Assembly (NCBI RefSeq): GCF_000384815.1
Contig: NZ_ARQF01000021.1
Coordinates: forward strand, 186,001 to 250,000
Length of the DNA stretch: 64,000 bases
Direction: 5' to 3'
Origin: Halodesulfovibrio aestuarii DSM 17919 = ATCC 29578
GTDB lineage: Bacteria > Desulfobacterota > Desulfovibrionia > Desulfovibrionales > Desulfovibrionaceae
Part shown: piece by piece, positions 1 through 8,240 of the stretch
How positions within the stretch are numbered: position 1 is the first letter of the stretch
How the letters are laid out: every line of letters starts with the position of its first letter
Translations under genes and position numbers: made by a program
The notes under the pieces: generated by a model
The model's input: only the letters and a program-made list of their open reading frames with translations
Told to the model about the DNA's origin: nothing
The model's database searches: none

Positions 1-1
1 T

Positions 2-1582
2 CCGGAAGTATTTAACTCCATCACTGAATGGCTGGAAGAAAATAGAAGGTCCGGACAGGATTACATTCAGAGCGTTATCCAGCTGCTTTCGTCAATGATG
101 GGGGATAACAATATCAAGGCCCAGATTAAGGGGCGCATTAAATACCGTTATTCCATCTATCGTAAGATGGAACAACAGAACCTTACCCTTGACCAAGTTC
201 ACGATATTATTGCCTTCCGTGTTATTGTTAAGGATGTGCGTGACTGCTATGCGGTGCTTGGGCTGGTTCATGCCATGTGGAAGCCTGTTCATGGTAGATT
301 TAAAGATTACATCTCCATGCCTAAGGCAAACATGTATCAGAGTCTTCATACTACAGTTATGGGGCCGGAAGGCGAGCGCATTGAAATTCAGATTCGTACT
401 GAAGAAATGGATCAGATGGCTGAATTCGGTGTTGCTTCTCACTGGCTGTATAAAGAAGGTGGCGGCGGACGGTTAAAAGCCCGCGATGTTCAGCAGTTTA
501 CATGGCTTCGTGAGTTGCTTGACTGGCAGAAAATGGAAACGGACTCAAAAGAGTTTATGCGCTCTCTGAAGTTCGATCTATTTAAAGACGAAGTTTATGT
601 ATTTACCCCCGGGGGGGATGTAAAAGAACTACCTGAGGAAGCAAGTCCGGTTGATTTTGCGTACATGATTCACACTCAGGTTGGTGATAAATGTTCCGGT
701 GCAAAGGTTAACGGCAAACTTGTTCCGCTCTCTACTCCGTTGAAAAATGGTGATACCGTTGAAATTATTACAGACCAACACAGGCATCCCAGCCGCGATT
801 GGTTGCGTTTTGTAAAGACAGCAAAAGCACGTACCCGTATTAATCACTTTATTCGTACCGAAGAGCGCACCCGTTCCATCAGCCTTGGTAAAGAGATGTT
901 GGAAAAACTGGGACGCCGTATGGATATCAACGTTCAGAAGGCTCTTAAAGAGGGCGCCTTTGAAGCTGTTGCGGAAGAATTTAACCTGAAGGAAGTAGAT
1001 GAACTACTTTCACATGTCGGGTATGCGCGCCTTACTCCCCGAAAAGTCCTTCAGCGCTTGCAGCCGAAAGAAATTTCGGAGCCGGAAGAAAAAGAAACTG
1101 TATCCCAGCCGGAAGTAAGAGGGGAACAGACTCATGCGAATAGTGTGGGTATTAAAGGGGTTGATGATGTACTGGTACGTTTTGCGCGCTGCTGTACTCC
1201 TGTTCCGGGCGAGGCGATTGTCGGCTTTATTAGTCGCGGACGCGGGGTAACAGTTCACACGTCAGACTGTCCTAATGTACAGAATCTTGAGGCAGAGCGT
1301 CTTATTTCTGTGTACTGGGATGGAACGGAAGACAAACCGTATCCTGCACGTATAAAAATGATTTCTAAGAACATCATGGGCATGATGGCGAAGGTTAGTG
1401 ACCTGCTGATGCAGGAAAAAGTGAACCTTGATGCTGGCATGTTCCATTCAATGGTCGATGGAATGTCAGAAATGGAGTTTACTGTAGAGGTGCGTGACGT
1501 TGCACATCTGTACAGAACAATTGATAAACTCCGTGCATTGGACGGAATGGTAGAAGTATCTAGACTTTCTTCTTCAGATTAA
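2..1582 (+). CDS. rel: Bifunctional (p)ppGpp synthetase/hydrolase, 5'-truncated by window
   Basis: The reading frame is open from base 2, so the N-terminus and most of the HD hydrolase domain lie outside the window; 526 residues are visible. The protein makes and, if the HD domain is intact, degrades the stringent-response alarmone. The synthetase domain spans about bases 100-460. Its RFKD motif (bases 296-307) is the RXKD signature of bifunctional Rel/SpoT enzymes; monofunctional RelA has EXDD here. A TGS domain follows (about bases 590-775, starting EVYVFTPGG), then the conserved CCTPVPG region (about 1190-1290) and a C-terminal ACT domain ending at the stop. An intrinsic terminator follows about 90 bases later. 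Whether hydrolase activity is kept cannot be seen. Confidence 0.95.
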   Translation, partial: PEVFNSITEWLEENRRSGQDYIQSVIQLLSSMMGDNNIKAQIKGRIKYRYSIYRKMEQQNLTLDQVHDIIAFRVIVKDVRDCYAVLGLVHAMWKPVHGRFKDYISMPKANMYQSLHTTVMGPEGERIEIQIRTEEMDQMAEFGVASHWLYKEGGGGRLKARDVQQFTWLRELLDWQKMETDSKEFMRSLKFDLFKDEVYVFTPGGDVKELPEEASPVDFAYMIHTQVGDKCSGAKVNGKLVPLSTPLKNGDTVEIITDQHRHPSRDWLRFVKTAKARTRINHFIRTEERTRSISLGKEMLEKLGRRMDINVQKALKEGAFEAVAEEFNLKEVDELLSHVGYARLTPRKVLQRLQPKEISEPEEKETVSQPEVRGEQTHANSVGIKGVDDVLVRFARCCTPVPGEAIVGFISRGRGVTVHTSDCPNVQNLEAERLISVYWDGTEDKPYPARIKMISKNIMGMMAKVSDLLMQEKVNLDAGMFHSMVDGMSEMEFTVEVRDVAHLYRTIDKLRALDGMVEVSRLSSSD

Positions 1583-1983
1583 TTTGCTTTTGCCGATATG
1601 AATTGTAGCCGCGGGCTGTTTGCGACTACACTTGTTACTCTGCAATGCATGTAGTTTTGTATAAAATGCAAAAGCCGCGATACCTAAAAATGGTTTCGTG
1701 GCTTTTTTATTCTTGTTACTGGATTCATTGCTGTTGCAGACAGTGAAAAGCTCTATACGGATTTGTTCTTTTTTATGTAAGCCATACTTGCATGGCTGTA
1801 GTCGGCACTGCACTAAAGTGTGCTAATAGCTCATTTTGCCTTCCAATAGAGATTAGTTGCCTATTGTAAAATAATTAGAATTCTCTATGGTGTTCTAAGG
1901 CAGGCTTTTAGCGATATGCAGTATGTTGCTGGAAGAATGTGCATACTGTACAGGTTCGTTGAAAATATGAACAGGAGATTCTG
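1583..1983. other. Intergenic region between rel and cheB
   Basis: About 400 bases. It holds the rel terminator near its start and, at its end, the AGGAGA ribosome-binding site (1973-1978) of cheB. It presumably contains the che operon promoter, but I see no convincing -35/-10 pair and no coding frame worth calling. Confidence 0.6.
1669..1709 (+). terminator. Intrinsic terminator after rel
   Basis: AAAAGCCGCGA pairs with TTCGTGGCTTTT across a short A-rich loop and the second arm runs into a T tract. Confidence 0.75.
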
Positions 1984-3036
1984 TTGATTAGGGTTGTAGT
2001 AGTAGATGACTCCGCTTTTATGCGGAAAGCGCTGACAACAATGCTGGAAAAGGATCCAGATATCAAAGTTGTTGCAACAGCACGTAACGGTGCTGAGGGA
2101 CTTACTGTTATCAGACAGCATAATCCTGATGTTGTAACGCTTGATATTGAGATGCCTCAAATGGACGGCCTTACGGCGCTTCGCCATATTATGATGGAGA
2201 TGCCTCGCCCTGTTTTGATGATTAGCTCCCTTACTATGGAAGGTGCAGAGTCAACTCTCAAAGCTATGGAGCTTGGGGCAGTTGATTTTATTCCAAAGCA
2301 GATGTCCAGGGTTTCTCTTGAGATCGTTAAGATTGAAAAAGATCTTCAACAAAAAGTAAAATATATATCACGCCGGAAAATTCGTGCTCCGCGTACAAGT
2401 CGACCATCGCTTGCTGTTAAAGCTACACCGCGTGTCGCACCGCCAGTTATGCGAGGGAGACCAAAGCGTGATGTTGTTGCCATAGGAGTTTCTACCGGTG
2501 GTCCTCCGGCGGTACAGAAGGTGTTATCAAAACTTCCTGCTAACTTTCCTGCTGCAATTCTAATTGCACAACATATGCCGGCAGCGTTTACCGGCCCTTT
2601 TGCAAAACGTTTGGATAGTGTTTGCAAGATTAATGTGAAGGAAGCTTCAGGAGCTGAGCCCATTGTGCCCGGAACTGCATATATTGCACCGGGGGGAAAG
2701 CATATAGTATTGCAGCAGCGTGGCTCAAGAATGGAAGTTGTGGTGAAAGAAGAGCCTGCTGATGCATTGTACAAGCCATCTGCAAACGTGCTGATTGAGT
2801 CTGTTGCTAAAGCACAGGGGCGTCGGGCTGTGGGGGCAATTTTTACAGGGATGGGGAATGATGGCTTACTTGGTATTCGTGAATTGAAAAGCAGAGGTGG
2901 GTACATCTTAGCCCAGAATGATGCCTCTTGTGTTGTTTACGGAATGCCCAAAGCCATTGTGGACGCTAAGCTGACCGATGAGATTGTGGATATTGACGAT
3001 ATGGCGTCAGCTCTGATGGCAAGCATCTACAAATAA
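1984..3036 (+). CDS. cheB: Chemotaxis response regulator protein-glutamate methylesterase CheB
   Basis: 350 residues, TTG start placed by an AGGAGA site 5 bases upstream. CheB removes methyl groups from chemoreceptor glutamates (and deamidates glutamines) when phosphorylated by CheA, giving adaptation. The N-terminal receiver domain (about 1-120) has the acidic pair at D8/D9 and the phospho-acceptor D54 (LDIEMP). A linker rich in basic residues and proline follows. The C-terminal methylesterase domain (about 160-350) has the catalytic triad S170 (GVSTGG), H197 (AQHMP) and D293 (GMGNDG). It is the first gene of a co-directional run through cheA, 37 bases before the HEAT-repeat gene. Confidence 0.96.
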   Translation: MIRVVVVDDSAFMRKALTTMLEKDPDIKVVATARNGAEGLTVIRQHNPDVVTLDIEMPQMDGLTALRHIMMEMPRPVLMISSLTMEGAESTLKAMELGAVDFIPKQMSRVSLEIVKIEKDLQQKVKYISRRKIRAPRTSRPSLAVKATPRVAPPVMRGRPKRDVVAIGVSTGGPPAVQKVLSKLPANFPAAILIAQHMPAAFTGPFAKRLDSVCKINVKEASGAEPIVPGTAYIAPGGKHIVLQQRGSRMEVVVKEEPADALYKPSANVLIESVAKAQGRRAVGAIFTGMGNDGLLGIRELKSRGGYILAQNDASCVVYGMPKAIVDAKLTDEIVDIDDMASALMASIYK

Positions 3037-3073
3037 TGTATGCGGAATTTCCGCCAACTAAGAAGGTAAATGT

Positions 3074-4996
3074 ATGTCTGAATGTGACAAAATTTTAAAT
3101 CAGTTACGCTCTGATGAATCCGAGGTCGTTCGCGATGCTGCCTTTATTGCAGGTGCAGAGAAGATAGAGTGTGCGGTTCCGGAATTGATTCGTCATATGC
3201 AGGAAGGTAACCTCGGTGTACAGGAAGCTGCCGAACGTGCTCTTCGCGTGATTCGTGGCGAAAAAACTGTTCAGGCGGTTATTCCGCTGCTTGTTTCAGA
3301 AGAAGCTCCGGTGCGAAACGCCGCAATGGATATCTTGCGAGAAATTGCAGAAGACGATCTGGAAAGTGTAATGGGCCAGTTGGATAGCTCTAATCCGGAT
3401 CTTCGCATTTTTATCTCAGATATTTTGGGTTCATCCAATAGTCTATTTTCAGTTGCTCCGTTGTGTGATGCTTTGCTTAACGATCAGGAAGTAAATGTTC
3501 GTTATCAAGCCGCAGTGAGCTTGGGTGAACTTGGTTTTTCTGATGCCGCAGACAGCTTGATTCAGGCACTTGAAGATGAGGAGTGGGTTCAGTTTTCAGT
3601 AATTGAAGCACTTACTAAGATCGGTGCCGCTCAGACATCCGGAGCATTAGTCAGAGCGCTTGGAAAGTCTACTCCGCTTGTTGCTTCCATGATTGTTGAA
3701 GCTCTTGGGGAAATGGGGGACTTGAAGATTGTTCCGCTGCTTATTGATCAGATGAAGACAGCCCCGTCTCCATTACAGAACAAAATTTGCAAAGCAGTTG
3801 TGCAGCTTTTGGGTGACAAGACTCTTGAATTGCTTCCGGCTGATAAGCGAGACCAGTTTAATAAAGCGCTGCTGGTAGCTCTTGAGGATGAGGATGAGGA
3901 GATTCAGCTCGCAGCATTACGTGGTCTTTCAACAGCAAAAGGAGACGAAGCTACACGGAAGGTGATGAGTACCGTAGCCACTTTCAATATTGATCGTGAT
4001 ACCGACAAGCTTATTGCTGCCGTTGAGTGTCTTGCACATATCGGTTGTAACGACGCGATGCTGGATGTGTTTCTTGAAGATAATGAACTTTCCTTGCGTG
4101 TTGCAGCGGAAGCAGTTTCCCGTATGTCAGAAAATGAGATGAAGAAAGCTGTTCCGACTATTCTTTCCATCTTTAATGACAAAGGGCTTTTCGTTCAGCG
4201 TGATCTTATTACTGTGCTTGTTAAAGCTGCCGATGCTTCAGAAGAAAAGTTTTTTCAGAATTTGTTGAAAGAGCATACTGATGAAGTGATTCTTAAAAAG
4301 GCATTGTACTTCCTTGGAGAAAATTCAAGCTCGTTGAAGTGTGCTGAAATGATTTTCGAAAAGTTGTCTCATGAATCCTTTGAAGTGAAAGATGCAGCGT
4401 TAGAAGCTGCCATTGCCATGAATAATGAGATGCTCTGGATTCGCTTTGTTTCCAGTGTGGAAAGTGAGAATGCCACAGACCGTATGATGGCTGTATATGC
4501 TTTGGGTAAATCAAAGAATGATGTGTATGTTGAATTGCTTAAAGAGGCGCTTTCCGACCCTGTTGTAGATGTCCGGCTTGTAGCGCTCGAAGGTTTGCTT
4601 GCTTTAAGCTCTCAATCTACCGTTTTTGCAGAACAGGTGCAAAGTCTGCTTCATGATAGCAATAGAGACATTCGCCTTGCTGTTGTGGATATGATTGGTA
4701 AGACACAGTCCGAAGCCTATCTGCATTACCTTATTGAAGCTCTGGATGATGAAGATGATTGGGTTGCGATACGCGCAATAGAGCATCTTGGTGAGTTACA
4801 GAACGATGAGGTTGTAGAACCGTTATTAGGTGTTTTTGCGGCAAGAAGCGTTTTGGTTCAGCATAGGGTAATAAAAACGCTTGGTAACATGGGGACAGAA
4901 CGTTGTTTTGGAGCCTTGTTAACTATGATGAGGCACGAAGATCCGGAGATTTGCGAGGCAGCTGAACAGGCAGCGGATCAGATTAGAAGCAGGTAG
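3074..4996 (+). CDS. HEAT-repeat protein of the chemotaxis operon
   Basis: 640 residues made almost wholly of HEAT/PBS-lyase-like helical repeats of about 31 residues, with recurring patterns such as VRDAA, VRYQAAVSLGELG, VAIRAIEHLGEL and VVEPLL. There is no signal peptide and no membrane segment, so it is cytoplasmic. HEAT solenoids are protein-interaction scaffolds; no enzymatic motif is visible. It lies between cheB and cheR in the same orientation, with spacers of 37 and 13 bases, so it is surely co-transcribed. I recall the same gene order in Desulfovibrio vulgaris. Its partner is unknown. Plausible roles are docking of CheB/CheR or of the array; both are inference. Confidence 0.85.
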   Translation: MSECDKILNQLRSDESEVVRDAAFIAGAEKIECAVPELIRHMQEGNLGVQEAAERALRVIRGEKTVQAVIPLLVSEEAPVRNAAMDILREIAEDDLESVMGQLDSSNPDLRIFISDILGSSNSLFSVAPLCDALLNDQEVNVRYQAAVSLGELGFSDAADSLIQALEDEEWVQFSVIEALTKIGAAQTSGALVRALGKSTPLVASMIVEALGEMGDLKIVPLLIDQMKTAPSPLQNKICKAVVQLLGDKTLELLPADKRDQFNKALLVALEDEDEEIQLAALRGLSTAKGDEATRKVMSTVATFNIDRDTDKLIAAVECLAHIGCNDAMLDVFLEDNELSLRVAAEAVSRMSENEMKKAVPTILSIFNDKGLFVQRDLITVLVKAADASEEKFFQNLLKEHTDEVILKKALYFLGENSSSLKCAEMIFEKLSHESFEVKDAALEAAIAMNNEMLWIRFVSSVESENATDRMMAVYALGKSKNDVYVELLKEALSDPVVDVRLVALEGLLALSSQSTVFAEQVQSLLHDSNRDIRLAVVDMIGKTQSEAYLHYLIEALDDEDDWVAIRAIEHLGELQNDEVVEPLLGVFAARSVLVQHRVIKTLGNMGTERCFGALLTMMRHEDPEICEAAEQAADQIRSR

Positions 4997-5009
4997 CTAG
5001 GGGGACCAT

Positions 5010-5888
5010 GTGTCATCACTTTTTTCAAGAACGACAAGTTTTCAGCGCGAACTTCACGCCAGTGATGAAGAATTTCGTCAAATTAGAGATCATATCTATG
5101 AGTTGTGTGGAATCCATATTGCTGACAACCGAAAGTATCTGGTCGAAAATAGACTGGCAGCGCGTCTTAAGGCTTTGAATCTCAAAAGCTTTGGCGAATA
5201 TTATTACTATTTGCGGTATGATAAAAATCGTCGGGACGAGTTGAATCGTCTTTATGAAGTTATCACTACGAATGAGACCAGTTTTTATAGAAATCCGCCA
5301 CAGCTTAAAGTTTTCCAAGAGGTTGTACTCAAAGACATGTTGGATGCTCTAAGGGCAAAGCGTAGCCGAAGGCTCCGTATTTGGTCTGCAGGTTGCTCTT
5401 CCGGTGAAGAACCGTACACTTTGGGCATAATTTTGCATGAGGTTCTTAAAACAGAAATTGCTTCCTGGGATATTAAAATTACAGCAAGTGATATTTCTAC
5501 TGCAGTTCTTGATACCGCAAGGAGTGGAATTTATTCCGATTATGCGCTACGAACTACTCCTCCTGAAATAATTCGTAAATATTTCAAGAAGGAAGGGCGG
5601 GAATATCATCTTACAGAAAATGTAAAGAAACTCGTTCGATTCGATCAGTTGAACCTTAATGATAGGTTACAGATTAAACGTATTGAACGGTCTCAAATTA
5701 TTTTCTGTAGAAACGTAATTATCTATTTTGATGATGAAATGAAGACTCGGGTTATAAGTTCATTCTATGACAACCTCCAACCTGGTGGAGCGTTATTGAT
5801 TGGACACTCTGAGTCGTTGCATAATATATCCAGAGCCTTTAGACCTGAACATCATAAGGGTGCAATCGTCTACCGCAAAGATAGTTAA
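5010..5888 (+). CDS. cheR: Chemotaxis protein methyltransferase CheR
   Basis: 292 residues, S-adenosylmethionine-dependent methylation of receptor glutamates. The GTG start at 5010 follows a GGGGGA site; the ATG two bases upstream is in another frame. The N-terminal helical domain (about 20-95) ends in the conserved TTNETSFYRN (87-96). The Rossmann methyltransferase domain starts with the SAM-binding WSAGCSSGEEPYT (125-137), and later has the conserved CRNVIIYFD and GHSESL segments. There is no TPR or extra C-terminal domain. It works opposite CheB in adaptation. Confidence 0.96.
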   Translation: MSSLFSRTTSFQRELHASDEEFRQIRDHIYELCGIHIADNRKYLVENRLAARLKALNLKSFGEYYYYLRYDKNRRDELNRLYEVITTNETSFYRNPPQLKVFQEVVLKDMLDALRAKRSRRLRIWSAGCSSGEEPYTLGIILHEVLKTEIASWDIKITASDISTAVLDTARSGIYSDYALRTTPPEIIRKYFKKEGREYHLTENVKKLVRFDQLNLNDRLQIKRIERSQIIFCRNVIIYFDDEMKTRVISSFYDNLQPGGALLIGHSESLHNISRAFRPEHHKGAIVYRKDS

Positions 5889-5924
5889 TCTGAAGTATGG
5901 AGACACCCTTTGGAGGAGTATAGT

Positions 5925-6701
5925 TTGAACGCCAAAGTTCTGGCTATCGCCAACCAAAAAGGCGGCGTAGGTAAAACTACCACCACTGTCACCCTCGGTG
6001 CAGCGTTGGCACGTATGAATAAAAGAGTGTTAATTATGGATCTTGACCCTCATGCGTGTGCTTCTGTCCATTTGCGTTTTTTTCCGGATACGGTGCAACG
6101 TACGACGTATGACTTGTTTACAGCACCGCGAAAGGTTTGGCCGTTGTTGTGGAAGCAGTTAATCAGCAGGAAGGATGGACAGTATTTTGACACTGCTCCG
6201 GCTTCTATCAGGCTTTCTGAACTAGAGGTTGACTTAAAGGAAAAGCACGGAAAGGGGAGTCTGCTCAAGGCTGCACTGGAAGAAATTCGTGATCAGTACG
6301 ATTATATTCTTCTGGACTGTCCGCCCCAGCTTGGAATGCTTCAGGTAAACGCGATCGTTGCTTGTGATTTGTTGATTATTCCTATTCAAACAGATTTTTT
6401 AGCATTACATGGACTGAAATTGCTTTTTGATACACTGCGTACCCTTAATAAGGTGTTGCCAGCGCCTGTTACGTATAGAGCCTTGGCTACAATGTACGAC
6501 AAGCGGGCGGGGGCCTGTCGCAGAGTTCTGGATTTGCTTGGTAGAAAGATGGGGGATTTAATGTTTTCCACTGTAATTGGGGTGGATACTCGTTTTAGGG
6601 ACGCAAGTGCTCTTGGAAAGAGCGTGTATGAAATTGACGCATCTTGTCGTGGAGCACGTGGATATGAGCTTTTGGCAAAAGAGGTGGAAAGCTTATGGTA
6701 A
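5925..6701 (+). CDS. ParA/Soj-family ATPase in che operon (ParC-like)
   Basis: 258 residues from a TTG at 5925, chosen because GGAGGA (5912-5917) sits 7 bases before it. The TTG at 5910 in the same frame would lie upstream of that site. It has the deviant Walker A motif KGGVGKTT near the N-terminus, the Walker A' segment LIMDLDPH, and LLDCPP as Walker B, as in ParA/MinD partition ATPases. ParA proteins within che operons (for example Vibrio ParC) place chemosensory arrays at cell poles and their segregation sites. Position next to a CheW-domain protein, with a 7-base overlap, fits that role, which is inference. Chromosome partition is unlikely because no parB lies beside it. Confidence 0.85.
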   Translation: MNAKVLAIANQKGGVGKTTTTVTLGAALARMNKRVLIMDLDPHACASVHLRFFPDTVQRTTYDLFTAPRKVWPLLWKQLISRKDGQYFDTAPASIRLSELEVDLKEKHGKGSLLKAALEEIRDQYDYILLDCPPQLGMLQVNAIVACDLLIIPIQTDFLALHGLKLLFDTLRTLNKVLPAPVTYRALATMYDKRAGACRRVLDLLGRKMGDLMFSTVIGVDTRFRDASALGKSVYEIDASCRGARGYELLAKEVESLW

Positions 6702-7648
6702 AAACTCCTGAAGAATATTTTGAAGATCATTTATTTGATGTTGTGCAGGCTGAACCTGCAAATAGCTTTACTGCAGCAGAGGCGGCATTTATGTCCAAGT
6801 ATCTTGGAGTAAATGAGACGGAGGCCTTAGAGCGGCTCGGGTTGAATAAGTCCGTTGAGCCTGAGTGTGTACTTAGTGCAGTTGGTTCAGACTATGAATC
6901 TACTGCAGACGTGAACTCGTTTTCTACCGTAACACTGACAGCTCCTGCCGGACAACCCGTTCAAAAGTTGAATGCGCCTTCAACCCTTAATGTTGATAAT
7001 GCAGACTCCTTGCCTGCTGAAAAAAAAGCTCCGGTTTCTGAGATTGCAGTTGCCGAACCTGTTCGGAATGATGTTGCAGATGATGCCAGTGCATCCTTCA
7101 CAGACGATAGTTTTGGTGCTGACACACAGGCTCCTGTTACTGAAGAGGAAAATTGGCTTGGTACGGGCATTGAGAGAGAGCCTGATTTGCTTGAGCAACT
7201 TCGTAATGAGACTGAATTACAAATGGTCAGTTTTTTCCTTGGAAAACAAGAATTTACTGTGCCAATCAGTGCTGTTCAAGAAGTTATCAGATGTTTGCCG
7301 GCAACCAAACTTCCAGTTGCACCCCCCTTTGTTACCGGAGTTATTAATTTACGGGGGATAGTAACGCCGATTATTCAGTTGCGGGAATTACTTGGCATTG
7401 CTGGTTCAGAAGAAGAAGGGCAGTCTGATAGATTTATCGTGGTTTGTAAGCGGCACGGACTTCAGTTCGGGCTTGTTATTGATACCGTACATACTATGTA
7501 TAGAGTTCCGCAAGAATCCATCGACTGGGCTGTTGAATCTCATCTTGGAATAGCGGTTCAGTATATATTTGGTTTAATGAAATCTGATGATATGCTTATT
7601 GGTATTATTTCGGTGGATAATATTGTTGAAGCCATCCTTGAAGGATAG
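6695..7648 (+). CDS. CheW-domain protein with long N-terminal extension (CheW or ParP-like)
   Basis: 317 residues, starting inside the last codons of the ParA gene (ATG 6695). Residues 1 to about 170 are acidic and rich in Ala, Pro, Val and Asp, likely disordered. Residues about 175-315 form a CheW fold, with VSFFLGKQEFTVPISAVQEV and PFVTGVINLRGIVTPIIQLR-type segments typical of CheW couplers. It could be the receptor-kinase coupler of this operon. The extension, and translational coupling to a ParA ATPase, also fit ParP, whose CheW-like domain ties ParC to the array. It is the only CheW-domain gene here besides cheA, so it may do both jobs. Confidence 0.85.
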   Translation: MVKTPEEYFEDHLFDVVQAEPANSFTAAEAAFMSKYLGVNETEALERLGLNKSVEPECVLSAVGSDYESTADVNSFSTVTLTAPAGQPVQKLNAPSTLNVDNADSLPAEKKAPVSEIAVAEPVRNDVADDASASFTDDSFGADTQAPVTEEENWLGTGIEREPDLLEQLRNETELQMVSFFLGKQEFTVPISAVQEVIRCLPATKLPVAPPFVTGVINLRGIVTPIIQLRELLGIAGSEEEGQSDRFIVVCKRHGLQFGLVIDTVHTMYRVPQESIDWAVESHLGIAVQYIFGLMKSDDMLIGIISVDNIVEAILEG

Positions 7649-7660
7649 AGAGCGCTAAAA

Positions 7661-8029
7661 ATGAGTAAACAAATTCTGATTGTAGACGATTCAAAGACCG
7701 TTCGAAATCTTGTAGCCTTTATTATGAAAAATGAAGGTTTCAAGGTCACTTCTGCAGAAGATGGTCTTGATGGTCTGGAAAAGCTTTATTCCTGTGGAAG
7801 TGTTGATTTGATCATTACAGATATTAACATGCCGCATATGGACGGTTTTACGTTTATTGAAAATGTACGCAAGCAGGATGCATATCGCGATTTGCCTATA
7901 GTTGTTCTATCTACCGAAGGGCAAGAACAGGACATTAAGCTTGGAATGAGCCTTGGAGCAAACCTGTACATGGTAAAACCGGCACAGCCAGAAAAAATGG
8001 TTCGAAATGTTCGCATGCTGCTGGGCTAG
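7661..8029 (+). CDS. cheY: Chemotaxis response regulator CheY
   Basis: 122 residues, a single receiver domain. Conserved residues are D9/D10 (VDDS), the phospho-acceptor D54 (ITDINMP), T85 (VLSTEG) and K106 (VKPAQP). Phosphorylated CheY would bind the flagellar motor or another output. It starts 12 bases after the CheW-domain gene and is followed by a hairpin with a short T tract, then cheA 211 bases on. Confidence 0.95.
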   Translation: MSKQILIVDDSKTVRNLVAFIMKNEGFKVTSAEDGLDGLEKLYSCGSVDLIITDINMPHMDGFTFIENVRKQDAYRDLPIVVLSTEGQEQDIKLGMSLGANLYMVKPAQPEKMVRNVRMLLG

Positions 8030-8049
8030 CGAACAATCGTGATATTTTT

Positions 8050-8082
8050 AGCTACTGTAAGTGGTTCTTGCAGTAGCTTTTC
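8050..8082 (+). terminator. Possible terminator/attenuator between cheY and cheA
   Basis: AGCTACTG pairs with CAGTAGCT, followed by TTTTCT. The T tract is short, so it may only partly stop transcription into cheA. A TATAAT at 8160-8165 in the same spacer could belong to a cheA promoter, but no good -35 is seen. Confidence 0.5.
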
Positions 8083-8240
8083 TGTGTCATAAATGTGCTT
8101 TGTATGTCACCGGTTTGTTTTTTCGTTATGTTTTCTAATTATCTGCAGAATATTACCGATATAATACTATACAGAGAGCAGGTAGTTGTTGGGCTTGCCT
8201 GCACTAAGCGTTTTTCACTACATCCATTTGGGGACAAAGT

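Noticed and set aside
6695-7361. Other open frames inside the CheW-domain gene
   Set aside because: They are shadow frames of the low-complexity Ala/Pro/Val-rich arm and have no independent signals.
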